DNA of 64,000 nt from Planotetraspora kaengkrachanensis (GCF_016862895.1 NZ_BONV01000042.1:55530-119529), one strand, 5' to 3'. Shown: positions 10,391 to 19,764, counted from the stretch's first letter. The notes: generated by a model from the letters alone, not told the origin. A program made the numbers and translations.

Positions 10391-11602
10391 CTACTTGACC
10401 TTGACCACGATCGTCTTGGCGACCTTGTCGTGCAACGCTTGACTAAGCGGCTTGTCCCAAAGCAGCCAGAGAACATTCACCAAGGCGAACAGGGACGCGA
10501 GCCATCCCACCACGGGAATCCATCGGATCAGTTGCGGCCCGAAGGTCACACCGGCTCGCTTGGCCGCCACGTCCTGCTGAAGGCCTTCCGGGCCGAGCGT
10601 TCCGCCGACCGGGACGACCTTGATCCCCATTGCCATCTTTCCGATGGTCTGCCCCCGCTGACGCAGCATGAGGAATTCATACGCGATCATCACTGCGCCG
10701 CCGAGCAAAGCGGTGAGCAGGCCGGCGAGGAAGAGACCGCTTTCCAGGGTCACCTCCCCGGAGACGGGGTCGAAGTCGGCTCGCGTGACCACGATGGCGG
10801 TGATGATCGTCGAGATGATGGCGAACGGGATGCCGATGATGACGCCGTCGATGATCCTCGCGACCAGTCGCTGCCACCACTCGGCGAGCGGCGCCGGCGC
10901 TCCCGGCGGAATCACGCCCTGCGCGCCGTACGGCTGGCCGTAGCCCGGTTGCCCGTAGCCCGGCTGCCCATACGCCGGCTGGCCGTAGCCGGGCTGTCCG
11001 TACGGCTGCTGGCCGTATCCCGGCTGTCCGTAGCCCTGGCCATAGGGCTGCTGACCGTAGCCGGGCTGGCCCTGGCCGTACTGCTGGGTCTGGCCGTAGT
11101 CGGGCTGGCCGTAACCCTGTTGGGGCTGGCCCTGCTGCCCGTAACCCTGCTGCCCGTAGCCCTGCTGGCCGTACCCCTGCTGACCCTGGCCGAACGGCTG
11201 GGCCGGCTGCTGACCGTAGGGGTTGGCGGGCTGCTGCCCGTAGCCCCCCTGATCGGGGGACTGCGCCGGCGGCTGGCCGTACGGGTGCCCGGGCTGCTGG
11301 GGATAGCCGCCCTGCTGCGCCTGCTGGCCGTACCCCTGCTGACCCTGGCCCTGCTGGCCGTACTGCGGCTGTCCCTGGCCCTGGCCGTACTGCGGTTGTC
11401 CTTGACCTTGCTGGCCGTACTGCGGTTGTCCCTGGCCCTGCTGGCCGTATCCGTAACTCTGCGGCTGACCCGGGGGGGCGACGATCGTGACGTCCGGGTC
11501 GTATCCCTGCTGGGACTGCTCGGTGTCCTGGCGGTCGCGTCCGCTACCCGGAGGGGAACCTTCCGGATTTCCCTGCGGGTACGGCGGCTGTCCAGTGCTC
11601 AC
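10391..11602 (-). CDS. RDD membrane protein with long Q/G/Y-rich low-complexity domain
   Basis: About 403 aa from GTG 11602, which has GAGGTG upstream; the frame is open a little further. Residues about 45-227 consist almost only of Gln, Gly, Tyr and Pro in repeats such as [13 protein letters not shown] and GYGQPGYGQ. They carry an aromatic roughly every four to six residues. A linker ([12 protein letters not shown]) shared with the neighbouring RDD gene leads into the RDD domain ([27 protein letters not shown]) with about four membrane helices. The tail [15 protein letters not shown] is also shared with the neighbour. The family's cytoplasmic tails are often Pro-rich; one this long and prion-like is unusual. 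Function unknown; see findings. Confidence 0.88.
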   Translation of the reverse strand: MSTGQPPYPQGNPEGSPPGSGRDRQDTEQSQQGYDPDVTIVAPPGQPQSYGYGQQGQGQPQYGQQGQGQPQYGQGQGQPQYGQQGQGQQGYGQQAQQGGYPQQPGHPYGQPPAQSPDQGGYGQQPANPYGQQPAQPFGQGQQGYGQQGYGQQGYGQQGQPQQGYGQPDYGQTQQYGQGQPGYGQQPYGQGYGQPGYGQQPYGQPGYGQPAYGQPGYGQPGYGQPYGAQGVIPPGAPAPLAEWWQRLVARIIDGVIIGIPFAIISTIITAIVVTRADFDPVSGEVTLESGLFLAGLLTALLGGAVMIAYEFLMLRQRGQTIGKMAMGIKVVPVGGTLGPEGLQQDVAAKRAGVTFGPQLIRWIPVVGWLASLFALVNVLWLLWDKPLSQALHDKVAKTIVVKVK

Positions 11603-11723
11603 CGTGTCACCTCGTTTCGAGTGCGCGTGCGGCACATCGTCAGGCTCGCATGCTGATATCGCCTAACGTATCGAGAGGCATATCAACAGTCACCTTCACG
11701 CAACGTCAGTCGCGCAGTGAAGA

Positions 11724-12272
11724 TCACCGGTCCAGATGGAGCAACATCCGGGTATTGCCCAGTGTGTTGGGCTTCACATGCTCGAGATCCAGGAATTCGG
11801 CGACACCCTCGTCGTATGACGCCAGCAGTTCCGCATATACCTCGGGTGCGACCGGTGTGCCCTGGATGGGAACGAAACCGTGGCGGCCGAAGAAGTCGAC
11901 TTCGAAGGTCAGGCAGAAGACCCTGCCCACACCGAGGTCGCGCGCGGTCTCGATGAGAGCCGCGACGATCCGGTGGCCGACGCCCTTGCCCCGCGCCGCC
12001 GGATCCACGGCGACGGTACGGATCTCCGCCAGGTCCTCCCACAGAACATGGAGGGCACCGCACCCGACGACCGTTCCCTCCAGTTCGCCGATCCAGAACT
12101 CCTGCACATCCTCGTAGAGGGTGACCGTGCTCTTCTCCAGGAGTCGCGGGCCCACGCCGGAGTATTCGTCGACGAGGCGGCGGATGACGCGCACATCCGC
12201 CGTCGTGGCCCTGCGCACGACGATCCCCGGGCGCCCGGACTCGACAGACGTGTGCTCCGCGACCTGCTCCAT
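11724..12272 (-). CDS. Amino-acid N-acetyltransferase (short NAGS-like GNAT)
   Basis: The 182-aa protein is a single GNAT domain with the acetyl-CoA loop in VDPAARGKGVGHRIVAAL. It matches the short stand-alone N-acetylglutamate synthase type of actinobacteria (like mycobacterial Rv2747, called ArgA), which acetylates glutamate or glutamine in the first step of arginine synthesis. Supporting features are WEDLAEIRTVAVD and the conserved C-terminal FEVDFFGRHGFVPI. No arg genes are adjacent, which is also true of Rv2747. Start ATG 12272. The symbol is left blank because these enzymes are unrelated to E. coli ArgA in architecture. Confidence 0.85.
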   Translation of the reverse strand: MEQVAEHTSVESGRPGIVVRRATTADVRVIRRLVDEYSGVGPRLLEKSTVTLYEDVQEFWIGELEGTVVGCGALHVLWEDLAEIRTVAVDPAARGKGVGHRIVAALIETARDLGVGRVFCLTFEVDFFGRHGFVPIQGTPVAPEVYAELLASYDEGVAEFLDLEHVKPNTLGNTRMLLHLDR

Positions 12273-12627
12273 GGTCCGTCAGCGTAGTCGGCGCCACCTG
12301 CGAACCTGTTTCACGGCACCACCGAGCGCCGTCGCGTCATTAACGGTCAGCCCCAAAAGGGGGCACCGGATTCGTGCCAGGGGAAGCGCATCGAGCCACT
12401 CGATCGGTACCACTGGTCACTCTGTCCCCATGCTTTCAGGTTATGTCCAGGGTTGGACCTGCCCCGAGCCACTGACAAAACGCTCCAAAAGTGCTAAACC
12501 GCAGCTAGATGGCGGTGTGGACCTCGAACAGCCGTGACCTTGCCGTGATCGTTTGGTTGTGAAACCTCAACGGAATCTCTAGTTCTGGTTGAGCTAGAAC
12601 CACGGATGCACTAGTGTCCAGCGACAA
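12273..12627. other. Intergenic region, promoter side of the c-di-AMP riboswitch
   Basis: No gene seen. The stretch is less GC-rich than the average and must contain the promoters of the leftward GNAT and the rightward riboswitch transcript. I could not fix a -10/-35 pair with confidence. Confidence 0.4.
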
Positions 12628-12804
12628 TAACCGGTCACCGTGGCCCCACACGGGCGACCGGGCCGCCGAGTCTTCCGAGCACTCACGTGCGACGTGGAGC
12701 CGGGGACCCAACTGTGCGGATCTGGATGTTCTAGATCAACAAGGGGTGAATCCGAAAGGTAGGGCTGCTCCGGCCCGAACCCGTCAGCTAACCCGGTAGG
12801 CGGC
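12628..12804 (+). ncRNA. ydaO/yuaA riboswitch (cyclic di-AMP)
   Basis: The segment carries the conserved blocks of the ydaO riboswitch in order: GAGCCGGGGACCCA near 12697, AAGGGGTGAATCCG near 12740, and CCCGAACCCGTCAGCTAACC near 12775, with GGTAGGCGGC closing. These match actinobacterial members that sit in front of wall-hydrolase genes. The element ends about 85 bases before the NlpC/P60 start. c-di-AMP binding normally switches expression off. With disA at 1.6 kb, producer and sensor of the same signal lie in one window. Boundaries are approximate. Confidence 0.93.
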
Positions 12805-12889
12805 AAGGAGTGCCGAACGGAACCGTGTGGCCATCTGCGCACCACACGGCGACCCCGTCCGTACGGCACGACATTGGAGAGGAGTCTTG

Positions 12890-13939
12890 TTGCGCGTGCG
12901 TCGAGGACGGGCAGCCGGTAGACACGCCCAGCACCGGCAGCCTGTGGCCGGCGGAGCTCTGTCCGGCTCCATCCGGAGATTCGCCTTAGTTGGCGTAGCA
13001 ATAACCATGATCACGGTCGGTGCCCCCATGATGGCCGCCACCGCTGAACCCAAGCCCACCACCAAGCAACTCGCCGCCGAGGTCGAGAAGCTCTACGGCG
13101 ACATCGAGACCCTCACCGAGCAGTACAACGGCGAGCGCGTCCGCCTCTCCGCGGCACAGCGGTCGGCAGACGTCGCCAAGAAGACCCTCGCCAAGAGCGA
13201 GGACGAACTCGCCGAGCGCCGCCAGAAGGCCGCGTACCTCGCGCAGAACTCGTACATGAACGGTGGCTTCGGATCCGCGCCCTTCGCTCTGATGGGCGGC
13301 GTCGATCCCGAGACCTACCTCGACCAGGCCTCCACCACGTACGCCCTGGAGCTGCAGCAGGGCCAGGAGGTCACCGAGGTCGCCAACGCGATGGAGGCGG
13401 CCCAGCGGGCGAAGGAAGGCGCCGCAGCGCGCGAGACCGAGGTGAAGAAGCTGCTCTCCAGCCTCGAGTCGCAGCGCAAGAAGATCACCAAGATGGTCAA
13501 GAAGTCCGAGAGCAAGCTCTACAGCTCGGTGGCCTCGAGCGTCAGCGGCGGTGCCGCGAGGCGCGTGTCGTTCCCCGTCATCGGAGACGGCAAGGCCGCC
13601 GCGGCGGCGCGCTGGGCGCTGACCCAGCAGATGAAGCCGTACGTATGGGGAGCGGCGGGACCGAGCTCCTTCGACTGCTCCGGCCTGATGATGGCGGCCT
13701 ACCACACGGTCGGGATCAGCCTGCCCCACTACACCGGCAGCCAGTGGACCTCGGGCACGCATGTCTCCACCAAGGACATGCGCGCCGGTGACCTCATCTT
13801 CTTCTACTCGGACCTGCACCACGTCGGCATGTACCTCGGCGGCGGCTTCATGATCCACGCGCCCCACACGGGTGACGTGGTGCGCGTCGCGCCCATCGCG
13901 GGCCGGCCCATCGCGGGAGTCGTACGGATCGCGGACTGA
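12890..13939 (+). CDS. NlpC/P60 family peptidoglycan endopeptidase
   Basis: Secreted cell-wall hydrolase of about 349 aa. A signal peptide (core FALVGVAITMITVGAPMMAATA) leads to a long coiled coil (about residues 60-215, KQLAAEVEKLYGDIETLTEQ). The C-terminal NlpC/P60 domain has the catalytic Cys in SSFDCSGLMM and His in HHVGMYLGG, with the third polar residue in MIHAPHTGD. It cleaves peptide stems of peptidoglycan; the coiled coil resembles RipA-like regulators. Start is uncertain: TTG 12890 has GGAGAGGAG just upstream, GTG 12896 is also possible, and ATG 12827 is too close to the riboswitch. Expression is probably set by the ydaO riboswitch upstream; a strong terminator follows. Confidence 0.92.
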   Translation: MRVRRGRAAGRHAQHRQPVAGGALSGSIRRFALVGVAITMITVGAPMMAATAEPKPTTKQLAAEVEKLYGDIETLTEQYNGERVRLSAAQRSADVAKKTLAKSEDELAERRQKAAYLAQNSYMNGGFGSAPFALMGGVDPETYLDQASTTYALELQQGQEVTEVANAMEAAQRAKEGAAARETEVKKLLSSLESQRKKITKMVKKSESKLYSSVASSVSGGAARRVSFPVIGDGKAAAAARWALTQQMKPYVWGAAGPSSFDCSGLMMAAYHTVGISLPHYTGSQWTSGTHVSTKDMRAGDLIFFYSDLHHVGMYLGGGFMIHAPHTGDVVRVAPIAGRPIAGVVRIAD

Positions 13940-13963
13940 GCCCGGCGAGGCGTACCTCTTCAT

Positions 13964-14000
13964 GACGCCGCAGGCCCCCAGCCCGGGGCCTGCGGCGTCT
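13964..14000 (+). terminator. Intrinsic terminator after the NlpC/P60 gene
   Basis: GACGCCGCAGGCCCC (13964-13978) and GGGGCCTGCGGCGTC (13985-13999) form a perfect 15-bp stem with a 6-nt loop, followed by TTGTCTTG. Confidence 0.9.
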
Positions 14001-14058
14001 TGTCTTGCTGAAGCCAGGCTGGTCCTCGAAAGGCGAGCCGTGCCGGGTCGATCCGGAG

Positions 14059-14319
14059 TCAGATGAGCCTGCGGCGCGCGGCCCAGGCCACCGCCTCGAT
14101 CGCGGTCGCCACTCCGATCTGATCGCAGATGTGGCGCAGCCGCCGCCGCACCGTACGCCCGCTCACATCCAGGCTGCGGCCCACGCGATCCGCGGTGACC
14201 CCCTTGGCCAGTTCCGCGAGGAGCACCAGGTCCTCATCGGTGAGACCGGCGCGCTCGACATCCGTAGCGAGATCCACTGCGAGGCCCTCGCCTCTCGTGA
14301 CGACGTCAGGAAGCCCCAT
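14059..14319 (-). CDS. Small LuxR-type helix-turn-helix protein
   Basis: An 86-aa protein that is mostly a LuxR/GerE-like helix-turn-helix (LLAELAKGVTADRVGRSLDVSGRTVRRRLRHICDQIGV) with no receiver or ligand domain. Start ATG 14319 is supported by a GGGGGAGG Shine-Dalgarno eight bases upstream; a GTG at 14337 is in frame but overlaps that site. Such orphan HTH proteins are common in Streptosporangiales and Streptomyces, and their targets are unknown. It is convergent with the NlpC/P60 gene. Confidence 0.75.
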   Translation of the reverse strand: MGLPDVVTRGEGLAVDLATDVERAGLTDEDLVLLAELAKGVTADRVGRSLDVSGRTVRRRLRHICDQIGVATAIEAVAWAARRRLI

Positions 14320-14660
14320 CGTCTCGCCCTCCCCCACGACGATGATTGGGTCGGCCCACCCTCAGGGAAGGTAAACGCCGCCAGACAAGGTCGTCAAGGC
14401 ACGGCATTGTGCAGAACCGCGCTCGGGCGCACGCGTCGTCACGGCAGTATCAGTGTCCCCATGAGTATGAAATTCCGGATGTTTTCCGGCTTTACGGACA
14501 CTTCACATGGTGCAGTGATTTCGTCGGCCCGCAATTCGGGTCCGGGCGATCGGGTCCGTCCCCATCGCCCGGTTTTCCGAAATTTCATCACCCGGTTTCC
14601 CGGTATTCGTCGGGCCGCTCGGCCGATCGAATTCCGGCGACCGCTCGGCCGTTCGGTTCT
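14320..14660. other. Gene-free interval between lysS and the HTH gene
   Basis: 341 bp with locally lower GC (14460-14600). It contains two direct copies of CCGCTCGGCCG near 14613 and 14640 and several TTCCGG/CCGGAA words, which could fold downstream of lysS. No gene, tRNA or clear terminator with a T-tract was found. Confidence 0.4.
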
Positions 14661-16340
14661 CTACGAATCGATCAGCGCGCGTACACGATCCCGGCCCACG
14701 GAGAGCAGCAGCGTGGGCAGCCGCGGCCCGGTCTCACGCCCCACCAGCAGCCGGTAGAGCAGGGAGAAGAACGCCCGCTGCGCGACCTTCAGCTCGGGCG
14801 TCGCCGCCTTGGCGCCCATGTCGAGCCCGGACTGGATCTTCGGCACGCCGTACACGAGCGTGGTCAGGCCGTCGAGCGACCAGTGCTCGTCGAGACCGTC
14901 GGACAGCAGTTTGAGCGACTCGCGCTCTGTCGCGCCCAGGGTCGCGAGGAGCGCGGTGTCGGGCTCCCGGCGGACCTGCGTGCGCTCCTGCGCGGGGACG
15001 TAGGTCGTCACCCAGTGCTGGGCCCGGTCGAGCCTCGGCCGCAACTCGTCCAGCCCGGCGATCTCGGGGTCGAACTCGCGGAGGATCCGCAGCGTCTGCT
15101 CCTCCTCGCCCCCGGTGATGTCCGCCACCGAGGCGAGCGTCCGGTACGGCAGGGGCCGCGGAGTCACCGGAAGGGTCACCGCGGCCGTGGTCGCCGCACG
15201 GCGGTGGGACGCCTGGTCGGCCGGGAGGGCCGTGCCGTCGGCGACCTTCCTCGACAAGGTGTCCCACTCGTCGTACATCCGCTGGATCTCCTGGTCGAAG
15301 GAGACCTTGAACGACTGGTTGGGCCTGCGCCGCGCGTACAGCCAGCGCAGCAGAGCGGGTTCCATGATCGAAAGCGCCTCGGCCGGGGTCGGCACGCCGC
15401 CCTTGGAACTGCTCATCTTGGCCATGCCGCTGATGCCGACGAACGCGTACATCGGGCCGATCGGCTGGTCGCCGCCGAAGATCTCCCTGATGATCTGGCC
15501 GCCGACGACGAAGGAGGACCCGGGCGAGGTGTGGTCGACCCCGGACGGCTCGAACACCACGCCCTCATAGGCCCAGCGCATCGGCCAGTCGACCTTCCAC
15601 ACCAGCTTGCCCCGGGTGTGCTCGGCGAGGATCACGGTCTCGGCGTGGCCGCACGCACAGGTGTACGACAGAGCGGTCGTCTCGTCGTCGTAGGACGTGA
15701 CCGTGGTCAGATCGCGGTCGCAGACCGAGCAGTACGGCTTGTACGGGTAGTAACCGCCGGCTCCGGAGCCGTCGTCCTCCCCCGCCGCTCCCGAACCCTC
15801 GAGCGCGGCCGCCTCGTCGTCGTCCTTGGCCTTGGCCTTCGCCTTGGTGCGGTACTGGCCGAGGATGGCGTCGATCTTCCTCCGCTCGCGCATGGCGAGC
15901 AGGATCTGCTCGCGGTAGGCACCGGAGGTGTACATCTCGGTCTGGCTGATGCCGCGGAACTCCACGCCCATCTCGGCGAGGGCGGCGGCCATCGGGGCCT
16001 TGAAGTGCTCGGCCCAGTTCGCGTACGCGCTGCCGGGAGGGGCCGGCACCGAGGTCAGCGGCTTGCCGATGTGCTCGCTCCACGAGGGGTCGACGTCCGC
16101 CGGGACCTTGCGGAACCGGTCGAAGTCGTCCCACGACACGATGTGGACGCACTCGTGCCCGCGCCGCCTGATCTCGTCGGCGACCAGGTGCGGGGTCATG
16201 ACCTCGCGCAGGTTGCCCAGGTGGATCGGCCCGGAAGGGCTGAGGCCGGACGCGCAGACGATGGCTTTGCCCGGCGCGCGCCGTTCGGCCTCGGCGATGA
16301 CCTCATCGGCGAAACGCGCCACCCAGTCGGCGTCCATCAC
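14661..16340 (-). CDS. lysS: Lysyl-tRNA synthetase, class I
   Basis: Charges tRNA-Lys. This is the class I (archaeal-type, LysK-like) enzyme rather than the class II LysRS of most bacteria: 559 aa, with the HIGH-like motif PIHLGNLREV near the N-terminus and the KMSKS-like motif MAKMSSSKG. It also has a zinc-binding insert (CSVCDRDL and CACGHAE). A charged low-complexity insertion (KAKAKAKDDDEAAALEGSGAAGEDD, shown in part) sits before the zinc region. The class I form is known in Streptomyces and relatives. Start ATG 16340. Last gene of the minus-strand cofactor block, 56 bases after coaX. Confidence 0.93.
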   Translation of the reverse strand: MMDADWVARFADEVIAEAERRAPGKAIVCASGLSPSGPIHLGNLREVMTPHLVADEIRRRGHECVHIVSWDDFDRFRKVPADVDPSWSEHIGKPLTSVPAPPGSAYANWAEHFKAPMAAALAEMGVEFRGISQTEMYTSGAYREQILLAMRERRKIDAILGQYRTKAKAKAKDDDEAAALEGSGAAGEDDGSGAGGYYPYKPYCSVCDRDLTTVTSYDDETTALSYTCACGHAETVILAEHTRGKLVWKVDWPMRWAYEGVVFEPSGVDHTSPGSSFVVGGQIIREIFGGDQPIGPMYAFVGISGMAKMSSSKGGVPTPAEALSIMEPALLRWLYARRRPNQSFKVSFDQEIQRMYDEWDTLSRKVADGTALPADQASHRRAATTAAVTLPVTPRPLPYRTLASVADITGGEEEQTLRILREFDPEIAGLDELRPRLDRAQHWVTTYVPAQERTQVRREPDTALLATLGATERESLKLLSDGLDEHWSLDGLTTLVYGVPKIQSGLDMGAKAATPELKVAQRAFFSLLYRLLVGRETGPRLPTLLLSVGRDRVRALIDS

Positions 16341-16396
16341 GGCAGTCCTCTCTCAGGGGTTCCTGCCTTCTATGGTCCCGCACGCCGGACAGTGCT

Positions 16397-17179
16397 TCAG
16401 GCAGTGTTCCGCGTGTAGACCAGGCGCAGGCCGATCAAGGTGAGCCAGGGCTCGTGCACGTCGATGGTGCGGGCCTCGCTGACGACGAGGGGGGCACCCG
16501 AGCCGGTGGCCACCACGGTGACGTCGTCGGGATCGTCGGACAACTCCGCCGTCATGCGCTCGACGATCCCGTCGACCAGCCCCGCGAAGCCGTACACGAT
16601 GCCCGACTGAAGGGCCTCCACGGTGTTCTTCGCGATCACCGAGCGCGGGCGGATCAGCTCGACCTTGTGCAACTGCGCCCCCGCCGTGGCCAGGGCGTCA
16701 ACCGAGATCTCCAGACCGGGGGCCGTGACCGCCCCGATGTACTCCCCGCGGGCGGAGACGGCGTCGAACGACGTCGCCGTGCCGAAGTCGACGATCACGC
16801 ACGGCCCGCCGTACAGGGTGGCGGCGGCGAGGGCGTTGACGATGCGGTCGCTGCCGACCTCCTTGGGGTTGTCCATCCGGACGGGCACGCCCGTGCGGAC
16901 GCCCGGCTCGACTACGACCGCCGTCACGTCGCCGTAGTAGCGGCGGGACATCTCACGCATCTCGTTCAGGACCGAGGGGACGGTCGAGCAGATGGCGATG
17001 CCGCTGATGTCCGCGTCCTTGAGGATCGGCGACTGGCTCAGCAACCCCTGCAGCACCACGGCGATCTCGTCGGCGGTGCGGCGGGAGTCGGTGGCTATCC
17101 GCCAGTGCTCGATGACCTCTTCACCCTCGAACAGGCCAAGCACCGTGTGGGTGTTGCTGACGTCGATGGTGAGCAGCAT
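16397..17179 (-). CDS. coaX: Type III pantothenate kinase
   Basis: CoaX phosphorylates pantothenate, the first step of coenzyme A synthesis, and unlike CoaA is not feedback-inhibited. The 260-aa protein begins MLLTIDVSNTHTVLGLFEG (phosphate-binding DxGNT motif, here DVSNT). It has DNPKEVGSDRIVNALAA for pantothenate binding and IVDFGTATSFDAV for catalysis. Asn-to-Ser in the DxGNT motif (DVSNT for DIGNT) is common in actinobacteria. The start ATG 17179 is 7 bases after the nadC stop, so the two are cotranscribed. panC, two genes upstream, makes its substrate. Confidence 0.93.
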   Translation of the reverse strand: MLLTIDVSNTHTVLGLFEGEEVIEHWRIATDSRRTADEIAVVLQGLLSQSPILKDADISGIAICSTVPSVLNEMREMSRRYYGDVTAVVVEPGVRTGVPVRMDNPKEVGSDRIVNALAAATLYGGPCVIVDFGTATSFDAVSARGEYIGAVTAPGLEISVDALATAGAQLHKVELIRPRSVIAKNTVEALQSGIVYGFAGLVDGIVERMTAELSDDPDDVTVVATGSGAPLVVSEARTIDVHEPWLTLIGLRLVYTRNTA

Positions 17180-17186
17180 TCCCCGA

Positions 17187-19685
17187 TTATGCACCACGAA
17201 GATCCAGACCGATGTCCAGCGCCGACACCGAGTGAGTGAGTGCTCCGACCGCCAGATAGTCCACTCCGGTCTCGGCCACGGCCCGGGCGTTGTCGAGGGT
17301 CAGGCCGCCGCTCGACTCCAGGCGCGCCCGCCCTCCGACCAGCCGTACGGCCTCGGCGAGCTGCTCCACCGTGAAGTTGTCGAGCAGGATCTCCTCGGCG
17401 CCCTCGGCCAGGACTGGCTCGATCTGGTCGATCCGGTCCACCTCGACCTCGATCGGGATGCCGGGGAAGGCCTGCCGTACGGCACGGAACGCCTCGGCGA
17501 CGCCGCCCGCGGCGACCACGTGGTTGTCCTTGATGAGGGCGGCGTCGTGGAGACCCATCCGGTGGTTGACGCCCCCGCCGCAGTGCACCGCGTACTTCTC
17601 CAGCGCCCGCAGGCCCGGCAGCGTCTTGCGGGTGTCCCGTATGCGGGCCTTCGTCCCCGAGACCGCGTCGACCCACCGGCTGGTGGCGGTGGCGACGCCC
17701 GACAGATGGGTGAGGAAGTTCAGCGCGGTCCGCTCCATGGTGAGCAGATCTCTCGTGCGGCCGTGGACGGTCATCAGGACGTCTCCGGCGCCGATCCGGT
17801 CGCCGTCCTTGACCCGGCGCTCGACGACGATCTCCGTGTCCGCCTGGCGGAAGACCGCCTCGGCGACCGCGAGACCGGCGACCACGCCCTCCTTACGGGC
17901 GACCAGGTCGGCCACCGCGGTCTGGTCCGCGGGGATGGTGGCGGCCGACGTCACGTCCAGGCCGCCGGCGAGGTCCTCGTCGAGCGCCGTCGACACCAGG
18001 TGGGAGAGCCGGGCGGGCTCGATGCCGAGGCCGGTCAGCTCGGCGTCGATGTCGTGGGCCTGGTGTCGCATGAGCAGTCCTTCCGTTCCAAGGGAGATGT
18101 CGATGTGCAGCCGCCAGCGGTCGTCGTCGCGGTCCGGGTGGTCCTCACGCCAGTGGGCGCCGCGGGTCTCCTGGCGCTCCCTGGCCGCCGCCACGAGGGC
18201 GGACGCCACCGTGAGCAGGTTCGTGGCCTCCCACGACTCGGTGCAGGGCTCGACGGCGACCGGGGTCCAGCGGGCGTTCTCGAGCGCACGGGCGACCTCG
18301 GTGAGGCTCTCGTCGCTGCGGAGCACCCCGGCCCCCCGGCTCATGTGGTTCTGGATCCTGGTCCTGACCCGAGGGTCGACCAGGCCCTCCGGCCTGTCCT
18401 GTACGCCCGGCGTCTCGAGGCTCTCCGTCTGGGAGACCAGGTCGGAGGCGATGCGCTCAGCGAAGACGAGACCTTCGAGCAGGGAGTTGGAGGCGAGCCG
18501 GTTGGCGCCGTGCACGCCCGTGCAGGCCACCTCGCCACACGCGTAGAAGCCGGGGACGCTGGTCCTTCCGTACAGGTCGGTGCGGACGCCGCCGCTGGCG
18601 TAGTGAGCCGCCGGGGCGACCGGGATCGGCTGCGTGACCGGGTCGATGCCGTGCTCGCGGCAGACCGCGAGGATCGTCGGGAACCTCGTGCGCCACTTGT
18701 CTTCACCGAAGTCCCGGGCGTCCAGGTAGACGTGGTCGGCGCCGGTTTCGTGCATCTTCCGGGTGATCGCCTTGGCCACGACGTCGCGGGGCGCGAGGTC
18801 GGCCAGCTCGTGGACGTCCTGCATGAACCGGTCGCCGTTCGCGTCAACGAGGACCGCGCCCTCTCCGCGCACCGCCTCGGACACCAGGGGCTGCTGGCCC
18901 GTCGAGCCTTCGCCGAGCCAGAGGACCGTGGGGTGGAACTGGACGAATTCGATATCGCGGACGACCGCGCCCGCGCGCAGGGCGAGCGCCACGCCGTCTC
19001 CGGTGGACACGACGGGGTTGGTCGTGGCGGCGTAGATCTGCCCCATGCCGCCACTGGCCAGCACGACGGCCCGGGCGTTCGCGGCCCCCACGCCGTCCCG
19101 GGCGCCTTCGCCCATGACGTGCAGGGTCACCCCGCGCGCGCGGCCGCTTCCGTCCTGGATGAGGTCGAGGACGAGGGCGTGCTCGATGACCTCGATCCGC
19201 GGCTCGGCGAGGACGGCCTGGATGAGGGCGCGCTGCACCTCCGCTCCCGTGGCGTCACCGCCCGCATGGACGATTCGATTGCGGCGATGGCCGCCCTCAC
19301 GGGTGAGCTGGAGCTCGCCGTCGACGTCCCGGTCGAAGCGGGCCCCGTGACCGATGAGCCGCTTCAGCGCGTCCGGGCCCTCGGTGACCAGGATCCGCAC
19401 GGCCTCCTCGTCGCACAGGCCGACACCGGCGATGAGCGTGTCGTTGAGGTGCTCGTCGGGGGTGTCCTCGGGGTCGAGCACCGCCGCGATCCCGCCCTGT
19501 GCCCAGCGCGTGGACCCGGCGGACAGCACGTCCTTGGTGACGACGAGGACCCGCGCCTCGGGGGCGAGCTCGGTGTAGGTCAGGGCCGCCGTCAGGCCGG
19601 CGATGCCCGACCCGACCACGACGACGTCGGCGTCGACGCTCCATCCGGGAGCGGGTGCCGTCAGCTTCCTCGGTATCGCCACCAT
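17187..19685 (-). CDS. nadB-nadC: Fused L-aspartate oxidase / nicotinate-nucleotide pyrophosphorylase (NadB-NadC)
   Basis: A single 832-aa open frame with two complete enzymes of de novo NAD synthesis. Residues 1 to about 535 are NadB, an FAD enzyme oxidising L-aspartate to iminoaspartate: VVVVGSGIAGLTAAL binds FAD, and WAQGGIAAV, HYASGGVRTDLYGRTSV and GANRLASNSLLEG are family signatures. Residues 539-832 are NadC, quinolinate phosphoribosyltransferase: RDTRKTLPGLRALEKYAV, HRMGLHDAALIKDNH and LLDNF are active-site motifs. They are normally separate genes in actinobacteria. An internal ATG at 18071 with GGAAGGA six bases upstream marks where free-standing nadC would begin. Between them there is no nadA. 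coaX follows after 7 bases. Confidence 0.9.
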   Translation of the reverse strand: MVAIPRKLTAPAPGWSVDADVVVVGSGIAGLTAALTYTELAPEARVLVVTKDVLSAGSTRWAQGGIAAVLDPEDTPDEHLNDTLIAGVGLCDEEAVRILVTEGPDALKRLIGHGARFDRDVDGELQLTREGGHRRNRIVHAGGDATGAEVQRALIQAVLAEPRIEVIEHALVLDLIQDGSGRARGVTLHVMGEGARDGVGAANARAVVLASGGMGQIYAATTNPVVSTGDGVALALRAGAVVRDIEFVQFHPTVLWLGEGSTGQQPLVSEAVRGEGAVLVDANGDRFMQDVHELADLAPRDVVAKAITRKMHETGADHVYLDARDFGEDKWRTRFPTILAVCREHGIDPVTQPIPVAPAAHYASGGVRTDLYGRTSVPGFYACGEVACTGVHGANRLASNSLLEGLVFAERIASDLVSQTESLETPGVQDRPEGLVDPRVRTRIQNHMSRGAGVLRSDESLTEVARALENARWTPVAVEPCTESWEATNLLTVASALVAAARERQETRGAHWREDHPDRDDDRWRLHIDISLGTEGLLMRHQAHDIDAELTGLGIEPARLSHLVSTALDEDLAGGLDVTSAATIPADQTAVADLVARKEGVVAGLAVAEAVFRQADTEIVVERRVKDGDRIGAGDVLMTVHGRTRDLLTMERTALNFLTHLSGVATATSRWVDAVSGTKARIRDTRKTLPGLRALEKYAVHCGGGVNHRMGLHDAALIKDNHVVAAGGVAEAFRAVRQAFPGIPIEVEVDRIDQIEPVLAEGAEEILLDNFTVEQLAEAVRLVGGRARLESSGGLTLDNARAVAETGVDYLAVGALTHSVSALDIGLDLRGA
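18069..18084 (-). promoter_or_regulatory. Internal Shine-Dalgarno and ATG for nadC inside the fused frame
   Basis: On the minus strand GGAAGGA (18084-18078) precedes ATG (18071-18069) by six bases, in frame with nadC. It suggests that a separate NadC polypeptide could also be made. Confidence 0.55.
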
Positions 19686-19764
19686 GAGGGGGTTCCCCTT
19701 TCGTCACTATGACGATAACGCCCCCCTTTCCCCGTTTCCTCCCCACCCCACCCCCTTACTTGAG

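Noticed and set aside
12305..12320. parS-like half site (GTTTCACG)
   Set aside because: Only half of the palindrome is present and no parA/parB is near.
16992..19712. 906-codon open frame opposite nadB-nadC and coaX
   Set aside because: Antisense shadow of real genes with unmistakable family motifs on the minus strand.
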